Origin: Hasllibacter sp963833115
GTDB lineage: Bacteria; Pseudomonadota; Alphaproteobacteria; Rhodobacterales; Rhodobacteraceae
Reading direction: 5' to 3'
NCBI GenBank assembly: GCA_963833115.1
Contig: CAWHWS010000001.1
Location: forward strand, 186,001-250,000
DNA length: 64,000 bases
Shown: positions 19,534 through 26,930 of the stretch, in pieces
How positions within the stretch are numbered: position 1 is the stretch's first letter
Layout: each line of letters starts with the position of its first letter
Notes under the pieces: model-generated
What the model was told of the DNA's origin: nothing
The model's input: only the letters and a program-made list of their open reading frames with translations
Database searches by the model: none
Position numbers and translations under genes: made by a program

Positions 19534-19925
19534 GCCGGGTCGGCGACGCGGGCGACGAGCTCGACGGTGTTGCCGTCCGGGTCGCGCAGGAAGAGGCCGC
19601 GCCAGCCGATCCAGGGGAAGTCCTGCCAGCGGAGGTCGTGGCCGAGCGCGGCGAGGTGGCGGGCCGCCGCCTCCTGGGCCGCGGGCGTCAGGGACAGGGC
19701 GAGGTGATGCAGGACGCCGGCGCCGTCCGGATGCGGGCCGGGGAAGAGGGCGAGGACGGGCGTATGGCCGGCGTTTCCGTTCGCGAGACGGTAGAAGGCG
19801 ATGCCGTCCGGGCGTTCGGAGAGGAGGGGCAGGGCGAGGTCGCCGCCGTAGAAGGCGCGCATGGCCGGCATGTCGCGGGCGCGCAGCGCGATCTCGCCGA
19901 GGGCGGGGGTGTCGAACGGGGGCAT
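19530..19925 (-). CDS. VOC family protein (glyoxalase/bleomycin-resistance fold)
   Basis: A 131-residue vicinal-oxygen-chelate protein. It has paired beta-alpha-beta modules, with LGEIALRARDMPAMRAFY at the start and FLRDPDGNTVELVA at the end, where the Glu and the His in LHHLALSL would be metal ligands. Substrate cannot be assigned. Its stop overlaps the smc stop by 4 nt in convergent orientation, and it follows cobD by 9 nt on the minus strand, so it may be co-transcribed with cobC-cobD. Confidence 0.85.
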   Translation of the reverse strand: MPPFDTPALGEIALRARDMPAMRAFYGGDLALPLLSERPDGIAFYRLANGNAGHTPVLALFPGPHPDGAGVLHHLALSLTPAAQEAAARHLAALGHDLRWQDFPWIGWRGLFLRDPDGNTVELVARVADPA

Positions 19926-19934
19926 GGCGCGAGG

Positions 19935-20834
19935 CTAGGCCAGGACCGCGGCGATGGCCACGATCGCGAGGAGCGCCCCCCATGTGCGCCAGAGCAGGGC
20001 GGTGGCGGCGTCGATCTGCGCGGGGCCGATATCCCGGCGGCCGTCCGGGTTGATCCAGGGCAGGGGCTCGGTCCGGCCGTGATAGGCGCGCGGGCCGGAG
20101 AGGGCCACGCCGAGCGCCCGGGCGGCGGCGGCCTCGGGCCAGCCGGCATTGGGGGAGCGGTGGGCGCGGGCCTCGGCCGCGATGGCGGGCCAGTCGCGCA
20201 GGCGGCCGTGGAGCGCGGCGATGGCGAGGCCGGTGAGGCGGGCGGGCACCCAGTTTGCGAGGTCGTCGGCCCGGGCGGCGGCCCAGCCGAACTCGGCATG
20301 GCGCGGCGTGCGGTGGCCGATCATCGAATCGGCGGTGTTGAGCGCCTTGTAGGCCGCCATGGCGGGCAGGCCGCCGATCGCGAACCAGAAGGCGGGGGCC
20401 ATGACGCCGTCGGAGAGGTTCTCGGCCGCGCTCTCGATGGCGGCGCGGGCGGTGGCGGGGGCGTCGAGGGATGCGGTGTCGCGGCCGACGATGCGGGCGA
20501 CGGCGGCGCGGCCCTCCGGCAGGCCGGCGCGCAGGGCGGCCGCGACGGCGGCGACGTGGTCCGCCAAGCTGCGCTGGGCGAGGAGGATCGCGGCGCCGAG
20601 GGGGCCGCCGAACGGGACCTGCGAGACGGCCCAGCCGGCGAGGGCCGAGGCGGCGAGAAGGACCGCGAGCGCGGCCGCGCCGCGGCCCCGGCGGGCGGCC
20701 CCGCGGTTGAGGGCCGCGTCGAGCCGGGCGACGGCGCGGCCCATCAGCACGGCGGGGTGCGGCGCGCGGCGCCAGAGCGCGTCCGGCTCGCCGAGGGCCG
20801 CGTCCAGGAGGAGCGCGGCGAGGAGGGCGGTCAA
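19935..20834 (-). CDS. cobD: Adenosylcobinamide-phosphate synthase CobD/CbiB
   Basis: A 299-residue membrane protein that attaches the aminopropanol-phosphate arm to adenosylcobyric acid in cobalamin synthesis. Family markers are LLLDAALGEPD at the start, HPAVLMGRAV, AENLSDGVMAP and the Asn-Thr-Ala-Asp-Ser stretch NTADSMIGHR. Several hydrophobic helices are present. I use the TTG at 20834, which overlaps the cobC stop as TTGA, implying translational coupling; upstream residues in this frame are a shadow of cobC. Naming follows alphaproteobacterial usage. Confidence 0.9.
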   Translation of the reverse strand: MTALLAALLLDAALGEPDALWRRAPHPAVLMGRAVARLDAALNRGAARRGRGAAALAVLLAASALAGWAVSQVPFGGPLGAAILLAQRSLADHVAAVAAALRAGLPEGRAAVARIVGRDTASLDAPATARAAIESAAENLSDGVMAPAFWFAIGGLPAMAAYKALNTADSMIGHRTPRHAEFGWAAARADDLANWVPARLTGLAIAALHGRLRDWPAIAAEARAHRSPNAGWPEAAAARALGVALSGPRAYHGRTEPLPWINPDGRRDIGPAQIDAATALLWRTWGALLAIVAIAAVLA

Positions 20835-21853
20835 GCGAGCGCGGCGGCGAGCCGGTCCCAGCCGTCCGGGCCGGGCAGGCCCAGGCGGAGGCGGCGGTCC
20901 GACCAGGGGAAGGCGCGCGTCAGGATGCGGGCGGCGGCGAGGCGTTCGTGGAGCGCGGGCGCGTCGCACTCGTAGAGGCGAAAAAGGGGCGTGCCGCCGA
21001 CGAGCGCGCCGTGCGGCGCCATGAGCGCGTCGAGGCGGGCCGCGTCCTCGCGCAGGCGGTGGCGGGCGGCGTCGGCCCAGGCGCGGTCGCGCAGGGCGGC
21101 CGCGCCGATGGCGAGGGCGGGGCCGGAGACCGGCCAGGGGCCGAGCCGTTCGGCGAGCGCGGCCAGGAGCGCCGGATCGCCGATGACGACGCCCAGGCGC
21201 AACCCGGCCAGCCCCCAGAACTTGCCGAAGCTCTTGAGGACCAACGTGCCGGGCCGGGCGGCGGCGGCGACGAGGCTGGCCTCCGGCATGACGTCGCAGA
21301 AGCTCTCGTCGATGACGGCCAGGGCTTCGTCCGGGGCGGCGGCGAGGCGCCCGTCGGGGTTGTTGGGATGGACGACGACGCGGGCCTCCGGGATGGCCCG
21401 GTTCGCGATGGTCCCGTCCGAGACGGTCCCGTCCGAGACGGTCCAGCCGGCGGCGGCGAAGGCGGCGGCGTGCTCGTTATAGGTCGGCCCGTCGATCCGC
21501 ACCGTGCCGGGGGAGGTGAGTCGGGGAATCGCCGCGATGGCGGCCGACGCGCCGGGCACGGCGAGCAGGCCGGCGCTCTGCGGGGGGCGCCAGAGGTCGC
21601 GGGCGGCGGAGATCAGCGCGTCGGCCGCCGCCGAATCGGGCAGATCCGTCCAGGCCGCCGGCGGGACCTGCGGCAGGGGCGCCGGCGCGGGCCACGCGGC
21701 GGGGGCGATTCCCGTCGAGAGGTCGAGCCAGTCGGCGCGCGCGCCGCCCCAGCGCAGGCGGGCCGCGTCGACCCCGCCGCCGTGATCGCGCGGGGCATGC
21801 GGCCGTGATGGAACGGCATCGAATGACGAGGGTTGGGTCGATACGCGGGGCAA
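20831..21853 (-). CDS. cobC: Cobalamin biosynthesis aminotransferase-fold protein CobC (L-threonine-phosphate decarboxylase type)
   Basis: A 340-residue PLP enzyme likely to make the aminopropanol phosphate used by CobD. It begins RDHGGGVDAARLRWGG and DWLDLSTGIAP, carries VVVHPNNPDGR, and has the PLP lysine in SFGKFWGLAG. The start is a TTG at 21853, 7 nt behind AGGAGA; no ATG or GTG fits this frame near the domain. An in-frame 15-bp repeat inserts TVSDG twice near the middle. No cobalamin riboswitch was seen upstream. Confidence 0.88.
   Translation of the reverse strand: MPRVSTQPSSFDAVPSRPHAPRDHGGGVDAARLRWGGARADWLDLSTGIAPAAWPAPAPLPQVPPAAWTDLPDSAAADALISAARDLWRPPQSAGLLAVPGASAAIAAIPRLTSPGTVRIDGPTYNEHAAAFAAAGWTVSDGTVSDGTIANRAIPEARVVVHPNNPDGRLAAAPDEALAVIDESFCDVMPEASLVAAAARPGTLVLKSFGKFWGLAGLRLGVVIGDPALLAALAERLGPWPVSGPALAIGAAALRDRAWADAARHRLREDAARLDALMAPHGALVGGTPLFRLYECDAPALHERLAAARILTRAFPWSDRRLRLGLPGPDGWDRLAAALA
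21410..21444. repeat. In-frame 15-bp tandem repeat inside cobC
   Basis: The unit GGTCCCGTCCGAGAC occurs twice in full and once in part. On the cobC strand it adds repeated TVSDG residues between the AAGWTVSDG region and VVVHPNNPDG. Because the unit is a multiple of three, copy-number change would not break the frame. Confidence 0.8.
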
Positions 21854-21950
21854 CCGGCGTTCTCCTGCCGATGGGATCGGCCCGCATCGGCGATTATCAG
21901 TCGCGCCGGCGGGTCCAGGTCCACGGGACTTGCAAGGAGCGACGGCGGGG

Positions 21951-21964
21951 GTCAATACATTGAC
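21951..21964. promoter_or_regulatory. 14-bp palindrome in the cobC / receiver-gene divergent region
   Basis: GTCAAT-AC-ATTGAC is a perfect dyad in otherwise GC-dominated sequence. It contains TTGAC on both strands, so it could be an operator or two overlapping -35 elements for divergent promoters. It lies 98 bp from the cobC start and 64 bp from the receiver-like gene. No matching -10 box is convincing. Confidence 0.4.
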
Positions 21965-22027
21965 GTAGGGTGATCGCCGGGGACGGCGCGCGGTTACGTG
22001 ATCGTCGGCCAACCGTCCGGAGGACGC

Positions 22028-22411
22028 ATGCACGTTTTGATCGTCGAACCCAGCGAGGCGCTCGGCACGCTTTGGGCCAGGCATCTGGAGCGCTCCGGCG
22101 CGAGGGTGACCCGGGTGACGGGGCAGTCCGCCGCGATCCGGGCGATCCGGGACGAGGGCGTGTCGGTGATCGTCCTGAACCTGGTGCTGCCGGGGGGCGG
22201 GGCGTTCGCGATCGCGGACTATGCGAGCTATTCCGCGCCGGGCACGAAGGTGATCTTCGTGACCGCGTCGACCTTCTTCTCGGACGGCTCGATCTTCCGC
22301 CACATCCCCAACGCCTGCGCGTTCGTCGGCTCGTCCACCCCGCCCGAGGACCTCACGGCGATGGCGCTGCACTGGGGCGGCGCGCCCGCCGAGGACCGCG
22401 CCGCCGTCTGA
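22028..22411 (+). CDS. Response-regulator receiver-like protein with degenerate phosphorylation site
   Basis: A 127-residue single-domain protein with a CheY-like fold: MHVLIVEPSEALG, then VSVIVLNLVLPGGG, KVIFVTAS and a C-terminal ACAFVGSSTPPEDL. The position of the conserved phospho-aspartate (normally LDL) is Asn in LNL, and the Asp pair near the start is replaced by Glu-Pro. It is therefore probably a pseudo-receiver acting without phosphorylation. The ATG at 22028 follows CCGGAGGACGC. No kinase or output domain is adjacent; cobC is divergent. Confidence 0.8.
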   Translation: MHVLIVEPSEALGTLWARHLERSGARVTRVTGQSAAIRAIRDEGVSVIVLNLVLPGGGAFAIADYASYSAPGTKVIFVTASTFFSDGSIFRHIPNACAFVGSSTPPEDLTAMALHWGGAPAEDRAAV

Positions 22412-22430
22412 CGACGCGGTGCGGGCGGCC

Positions 22431-23396
22431 CTAGAGCGGGGCGCCGAAGTCCGGGTCCGGCCCGATGGGCACGATCCGGTGGGGGTTTATGGTCTCGTGG
22501 CTGTAATGGTAGTGGCGCGCGATGTGGGCCATGTGGACCGTCGGGCCGATCGCCGCGTGCTGGAACATGCGGCGGGTGTGCCGCCAGAGGGCCGGGTACT
22601 CGATCAGCTTGGCGCGATTGCACTTGAAGTGCCCGTGATAGACCGCGTCGAAGCGGACCATGGTGGTGAAGAGGCGGATGTCGGCCTCGGTCATGGCGTC
22701 CGCGACGAGCCAGTCGCGCCCCGAGAGGCGGTCGTCGAGCCAGGCCATCGTGTCCGTCACCTCGGCCGCCGCCTCGTCATAGGCGGCCTGCGTGGTGGCG
22801 AATCCGGCGCGGTAGACGCCGTTGTTCACCCCCGGGTAGACGCGCGCGTTGACCTCCTCGATCTCCTGCCGGCGCGCCTCGGGATAGTAGTCGCCAGGCG
22901 CCGCGCCGAGGCCGTCGAAGGCGGAGCCGAGCATGCGGATGATCTCGGCGCTCTCGTTGGAGACGATGGTGCCGCGCTCGGAGTCCCAGAGGATCGGGAC
23001 CGTGACGCGGCCGGAGATGCCGGGGTCGGCGCGCAGGTAGAGGTCGCGCGCGAAGGGCAGGCCGTGGAGCCGGTCGCCGGTGGCACCGGGGAACGCGGCG
23101 TCGAAGGTCCAGCCGTCCGAGAGCATGTCGGGGTGCACCACGGAGACCTCGATCGCGTCTTCCAGCCCCTTGAGCGCGCGCATGATCAGGGTCCGGTGCG
23201 CCCAGGGGCAGGCATGCGAGACGTAGAGGTGGTAGCGCCCGGCCGCCGCCGGGAAGCCGCCCTCGCCGGAGGGGCCGGGCGCGCCGTCGGGGGTGATCCA
23301 GTTGCGGAACGCGGTCGTCGAGCGCTGAAAGGCGCCGCCGGCGGAGGCGGTGTCGTACCAATCGTCGTGCCAGGTGCCGTCCACGAGTTGTCCCAT
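22431..23396 (-). CDS. yqjG: Glutathionyl-hydroquinone reductase (Xi-class GST)
   Basis: A 321-residue GST-fold enzyme that reduces glutathionyl-(hydro)quinones. The catalytic Cys is in SHACPWAHRT, the CPWA motif of the family. The distal GST-C part contains YPGVNNGVYRAGFATTQ and ends HETINPHRIVPIGP, both typical. It converges on the receiver-like gene (19-bp gap) and diverges from a conserved hypothetical across a 200-bp gap that holds a long inverted repeat. Confidence 0.92.
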   Translation of the reverse strand: MGQLVDGTWHDDWYDTASAGGAFQRSTTAFRNWITPDGAPGPSGEGGFPAAAGRYHLYVSHACPWAHRTLIMRALKGLEDAIEVSVVHPDMLSDGWTFDAAFPGATGDRLHGLPFARDLYLRADPGISGRVTVPILWDSERGTIVSNESAEIIRMLGSAFDGLGAAPGDYYPEARRQEIEEVNARVYPGVNNGVYRAGFATTQAAYDEAAAEVTDTMAWLDDRLSGRDWLVADAMTEADIRLFTTMVRFDAVYHGHFKCNRAKLIEYPALWRHTRRMFQHAAIGPTVHMAHIARHYHYSHETINPHRIVPIGPDPDFGAPL

Positions 23397-23465
23397 GCGT
23401 CCTCCTTGGGGTCCGGGCGGGCCGGGGGAAGCGCCCGCGGGGCGGATGTAGCGGGGCGGATCGGC

Positions 23466-23501
23466 GCGCGCATCCCGCCTCGGGGCAGGCGGGATGCGCG
23501 C
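23466..23501. repeat. Long perfect inverted repeat between divergent genes
   Basis: Arms of 15 bp (GCGCGCATCCCGCCT and its complement) flank a 6-nt CGGGGC loop, with one more pair outside. It has no T-tract and lies between two divergent genes (yqjG and the gene at 23597), so it is not a normal terminator. It would fold in the 5' leader of the rightward gene if transcription starts upstream. Confidence 0.7.
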
Positions 23502-23596
23502 GTGCGCACAGGCGCGCGGGGTTTCACCAAATGGTCATGCGCTTGCCGCGACGGTGGCGGCGCGCGATCCTATATGGGGATCCGGAGGCGATGCCG

Positions 23597-23941
23597 ATGA
23601 ACACGTTCCTGTCCGAGGAGATCCGCGGCTGGCTGCGCCCCGCCGTCGACGCGCCGCGCGCCCGGCCGGTGCCGGGGCGGCGCGTGCGGGCCGCGCTCTG
23701 GACGGTGCGATCGGGCGATGCGTCCTGGCCGGTGGTGCGGCGGGTGCCGCGGGGGTTCGTCCTGGCGCTGGACGGCGGGGCGTGGCCGCGCGGGCTGGTG
23801 GACCTCTATGAGGGCGAGCGCCACGCGATGCAGTGCCTGGTGGTCGGCGCCGCCTGCGAGGGGGGCGAGGCCCTGTTCGAGTACAAGCGCGCCACCATCG
23901 CGCGCGAGGCCGCGCCCGTCGACTTCGAGATCGCGGATTAG
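23597..23941 (+). CDS. Conserved hypothetical protein, 114 residues
   Basis: No function is recognised. The protein opens MNTFLSEEIRGWL, has a beta-rich middle with GGAWPRGLVDLYEGERH and MQCLVVGAACEGGEALFEYKRAT, and ends DFEIAD. The LVDLYEG...QCL...EYKRAT pattern is familiar from uncharacterised Rhodobacteraceae proteins. Of three ATGs I chose 23597, 8 nt after GGAGG. No signal or membrane segment is present. It ends 3 nt before the converging patB stop. Confidence 0.65.
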   Translation: MNTFLSEEIRGWLRPAVDAPRARPVPGRRVRAALWTVRSGDASWPVVRRVPRGFVLALDGGAWPRGLVDLYEGERHAMQCLVVGAACEGGEALFEYKRATIAREAAPVDFEIAD

Positions 23942-23944
23942 GCG

Positions 23945-25156
23945 CTACTGCAGGTCGGCGAAGGCGCGCTCGAGCCGGGCGCAGGCCTCCTCGATCACGG
24001 CGCGGGGCGCGGCGAGGTTGAAGCGCAGGTAATGCTCGCCCCCCGTCCCGAAGGTGGGGCCGTGGTTCGTGGCGATGCGCGCGTCCCGCTGGACGCGGGC
24101 GGTGAACTCGTCGCGGTCCATCCCGGTGCCCGCGAAGTCGACCCAGGCGAGGTAGGTCGCCTCCAGCGGCATGGAGCGAAGGCCGGGGATGGCGCCGATG
24201 CGCGCGTCGAACAGGCGGCGGTTCCGGTGGATATAGGCCACGCAATCGTCCAGCCAGGCGGCGCCCTCGGGCGAGTAGGCGGCGGTGGCCATGACGAGGC
24301 CGAAGCTGTTGGGGCTCGATCCCATGGCGGCCATGCGGGCGGCGAATCGGGCGCGCAGGCCGGGGTCGGCGATGATGACGTTGCCGACATGGGAGCCGGC
24401 GACGTTGAACGTCTTGGTGGTGGCGGTCATCATCACGAGGCGGTCCGCGACGCCGTCGAGATGGGCCATCGGGACGTGGCGATGGCCGGGCATCACGAGG
24501 TCGTGGTGGATCTCGTCCGAGACGAGGATCAGGTCCCGCTCGCGGGCGATGTCGGCGATCACCTCGAGCTCGGCACGGGACCAGACGCGGCCGCCGGGAT
24601 TGTGCGGGGAGCACAGGATCAGCATGCGCTCGCCGCCGGAGAGGCGCGCCTCGATCGCCTCGCGCTCGATGACGTAGCGGCCGTCCACCACCGGCATGGG
24701 GCACTCCACCGCGCGGCGGCCCGAGGCGTCGATCACGCGGCGGAAGGCATGGTAGACGGGAGTGAGGAGGACGACCCCGTCGCCGGGGTCGGTGAAGGCG
24801 TCGACGCACATGGCGGTGCCGTTCACCAGGCCATGGGTCGTGAAGATCCACTCGTCCTCGACCTGCCAGCCGTGGCGCTCGGCCATCCACCAGCGGATCG
24901 CGGCGTTGTATCTCGACGGGTCGCCGAAATAGCCGAACACGCCGTGGTCGAGCATGCCTCCCACGGCGTCGAGCACGGCCTGCGGCGGGCGGAACTCCAT
25001 GTCCGCGACCCACATCGCCAGCCCGTCCCCGGGGGGGACGCCGTAGAGCGCCTGCATCGCGTCCCATTTGACGCAATGGGTCCCGCGCCGGTCGGGGGCG
25101 CCGTCGAAGCGCGGGTCGAACGGGGCGTCTGCGGCCTGGCGCAAATCGTCTGGCAT
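23945..25156 (-). CDS. patB: PatB/MalY-type PLP C-S lyase (cystathionine beta-lyase-like aminotransferase)
   Basis: A 403-residue fold-type I PLP enzyme. Markers are MWVADMEFRPPQAV near residues 48-61, LCSPHNPGGRVW, SDEIHHDL and the PLP lysine in TATTKTFNVAG. Family members cleave cystathionine or cysteine conjugates to pyruvate, ammonia and a thiol; MalY also regulates transcription in E. coli. Here it stands alone, with no maltose genes nearby, so a C-S lyase role is more likely. Confidence 0.9.
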   Translation of the reverse strand: MPDDLRQAADAPFDPRFDGAPDRRGTHCVKWDAMQALYGVPPGDGLAMWVADMEFRPPQAVLDAVGGMLDHGVFGYFGDPSRYNAAIRWWMAERHGWQVEDEWIFTTHGLVNGTAMCVDAFTDPGDGVVLLTPVYHAFRRVIDASGRRAVECPMPVVDGRYVIEREAIEARLSGGERMLILCSPHNPGGRVWSRAELEVIADIARERDLILVSDEIHHDLVMPGHRHVPMAHLDGVADRLVMMTATTKTFNVAGSHVGNVIIADPGLRARFAARMAAMGSSPNSFGLVMATAAYSPEGAAWLDDCVAYIHRNRRLFDARIGAIPGLRSMPLEATYLAWVDFAGTGMDRDEFTARVQRDARIATNHGPTFGTGGEHYLRFNLAAPRAVIEEACARLERAFADLQ

Positions 25157-25207
25157 GGTGGGGCTCCGGCTGGTGGCGGCGGCAGGCTAGCGGCCGGGCG
25201 GCGGGCG

Positions 25208-25671
25208 TCAATCGCGCGGGGGCGGCGGCGGGCCGGGCAGGGCGAAGAGCGCCTCCACCGGGGCGCCGAGGACGCGAGCGAGGCGCAGCGCGAGCTCGGC
25301 CCAGGGGACGAACACCCCGTTCTGGGCGGTGTTGATCGTCATGCGGCTGACCTCCGCCGCGCCCGCGAGCTCGGCCTGGGCGAGGCCGGCGGCCTCGCGG
25401 TGGCGGCGCAGTAGCCGAACGCCGGCGCGCGCAGCCAGGCGGCCGCGGACCCCTCGTCGTGCGCGGCGAGACAGGCGCCGCGTGGAGAGACCGCCCCGAC
25501 GCCGACGAGGACCGCGGCGACCGCGATGCCGGCCGCGGCGCAGGACCAGGACGGCAGCGGCGGCACGCGCCCGGTCGCCAGCGTCCAGAGCCCGGTCAGG
25601 AGGAAGATCGCGCCGAGGGCGGCGCAGGCGGCGTTGCGGATCGCGTCGATCCGCGTGGCGGTGAGCGGCAT
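25208..25671 (-). pseudogene. Broken gene pair: membrane protein N-terminus joined out of frame to an XRE-type HTH
   Basis: From the ATG at 25671 one frame gives two hydrophobic segments (AALGAIFLLTGLWTL and AAAGIAVAAVLVGVG) ending near DEGSAAAWLRAPAFGY. From about 25413 a different frame gives a complete HTH-XRE domain (REAAGLAQAELAG...LRLARVLGAPVEALFAL) with a stop at 25208. The HTH frame contains no ATG, GTG or TTG upstream of the domain, so it cannot start independently. The simplest reading is a deletion that removed the end of the membrane gene and the start of the regulator. From 25672 to 25807 I see nothing further. Confidence 0.6.
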
Positions 25672-25807
25672 GGCGCTCTCCGATCGTGTGACCCTCGGGT
25701 TACTTCGCGCGACCTGGATGGGAAGTCGAGGTTACATCTCGCGGTCCCGGGAGCGCGTAGCCGCGCGGCCGATTGCCACGCGGAGGGCGGGCGATTATCT
25801 GGCCGGG

Positions 25808-26329
25808 ATGATACGGCCGATCCTTCTGCACCCAGACCCGCGGCTCAAGAGGCGGTGCGCGCCGGTGGGGGCGCCGGGCGCCGCGCACAGGGCGCTGGCC
25901 GAGGACATGCTCGAGACGATGTACGACGCGCCGGGCATCGGCCTCGCGGCGCCGCAGGTGGGCGAGATGCTGCGACTGATGGTGATGGACTGCGTCAAGG
26001 AGGAGGGCGCGGCGCCGCGGCCGATGGTCCTGATCGATCCGCTGATCGTGGACGCCTCCGAGGCGCGCGGCACCTACGAGGAGGGCTGCCTGTCGATCCC
26101 CGAGCAGTTCGCCGACGTGGAGCGCCCGGCGGAGGTCACGGTGGCCTGGACCGACCTCGACGGCGGGCGGCGCGAGGAGCGGTTCGACGGGCTCTGGTCG
26201 ACCTGCGTGCAGCACGAGATCGACCATCTCGATGGGACGCTCTTCATCGACTACCTGGGACCGATGAAGCGGCAGCTCATCACCCGGCGGATGACCAAGC
26301 TCAAGAAGGAGCGGGCGCGCGCGTCCTGA
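25808..26329 (+). CDS. def: Peptide deformylase
   Basis: A 173-residue metalloenzyme that removes the formyl group from nascent N-terminal methionine. All three motifs are canonical: GIGLAAPQVG, EEGCLSIP and QHEIDHLDG, providing the Cys and two His metal ligands and the catalytic Glu. The ATG at 25808 begins MIRPILLHPDPRL, the usual start. It is the first of a def-def-fmt run, which pairs deformylation with formylation. Confidence 0.95.
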   Translation: MIRPILLHPDPRLKRRCAPVGAPGAAHRALAEDMLETMYDAPGIGLAAPQVGEMLRLMVMDCVKEEGAAPRPMVLIDPLIVDASEARGTYEEGCLSIPEQFADVERPAEVTVAWTDLDGGRREERFDGLWSTCVQHEIDHLDGTLFIDYLGPMKRQLITRRMTKLKKERARAS

Positions 26330-26349
26330 GCGCGGCGCCCTCCTCCGAG

Positions 26350-26802
26350 ATGGCGATCCTGCCGATCCTGCTGCATCCCGATCCGCGGCTGCGCGAGGCC
26401 TGCGCGCCCGTGGGCGCGGTGGACGCGGGCGTCCGCGCGCTGGCGGCGGACATGCTCGAGACGATGTACGCGGCGCCGGGCCGGGGGCTGGCCGCGCCGC
26501 AGGTCGGCGCGGCGCGCCGGCTCTTCGTGATGGACGTGGACTGGAAGGCGGGGGCGCCGACGCCCGTGGTGGCGGTGGACCCCGAGATCGTCGCGGCCTC
26601 CGCCGAGATCGCGGACGGGGAGGAGGCGTGCCTGTCGATCCCCGGCGAGCCGCGCGTCGTCGCCCGGCCCGCGGCCGTGACGATGCGGTGGACCGACCTC
26701 GAGGGCGTGCGCGCCGAGCACGCCCTGACCGGCGCGGCGGCGCGCTGCGCGCAGCACGAGCTCGACCATCTGGACGGCGTGCTGATCCTGGACCAGGGGT
26801 GA
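26350..26802 (+). CDS. Peptide deformylase paralogue with altered motifs
   Basis: A 150-residue second copy, clearly homologous to its neighbour (LPILLHPDPRL, ETMYAAPGRGLAAPQVG, CLSIPGEP, QHELDHLDG). Metal ligands Cys and the two His, and the catalytic Glu, are kept. Two normally invariant positions differ: GIGLAAPQ is GRGLAAPQ, and EGCLS is EACLS. The C-terminal extension is missing. It begins 20 bp after def. It may be a slower or specialised deformylase, or a related hydrolase. Confidence 0.8.
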   Translation: MAILPILLHPDPRLREACAPVGAVDAGVRALAADMLETMYAAPGRGLAAPQVGAARRLFVMDVDWKAGAPTPVVAVDPEIVAASAEIADGEEACLSIPGEPRVVARPAAVTMRWTDLEGVRAEHALTGAAARCAQHELDHLDGVLILDQG

Positions 26803-26930
26803 GGGGCGGCTCCCGCGCGGCTCGGCCTGCGGCCTCCCCGCTTGGGCCGGGCGCCTCTCGCCTCCGGCGATACGGCGCGGCCGCTGCGCTGGCATGGCGC
26901 CGGGCGGCACGGTCCTGCTAGGAGGCGGGG

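Noticed and set aside
21854..22027. Cobalamin riboswitch before cobC
   Set aside because: I looked for a B12-box-like segment and found none; the region holds only a palindrome and a ribosome-binding site.
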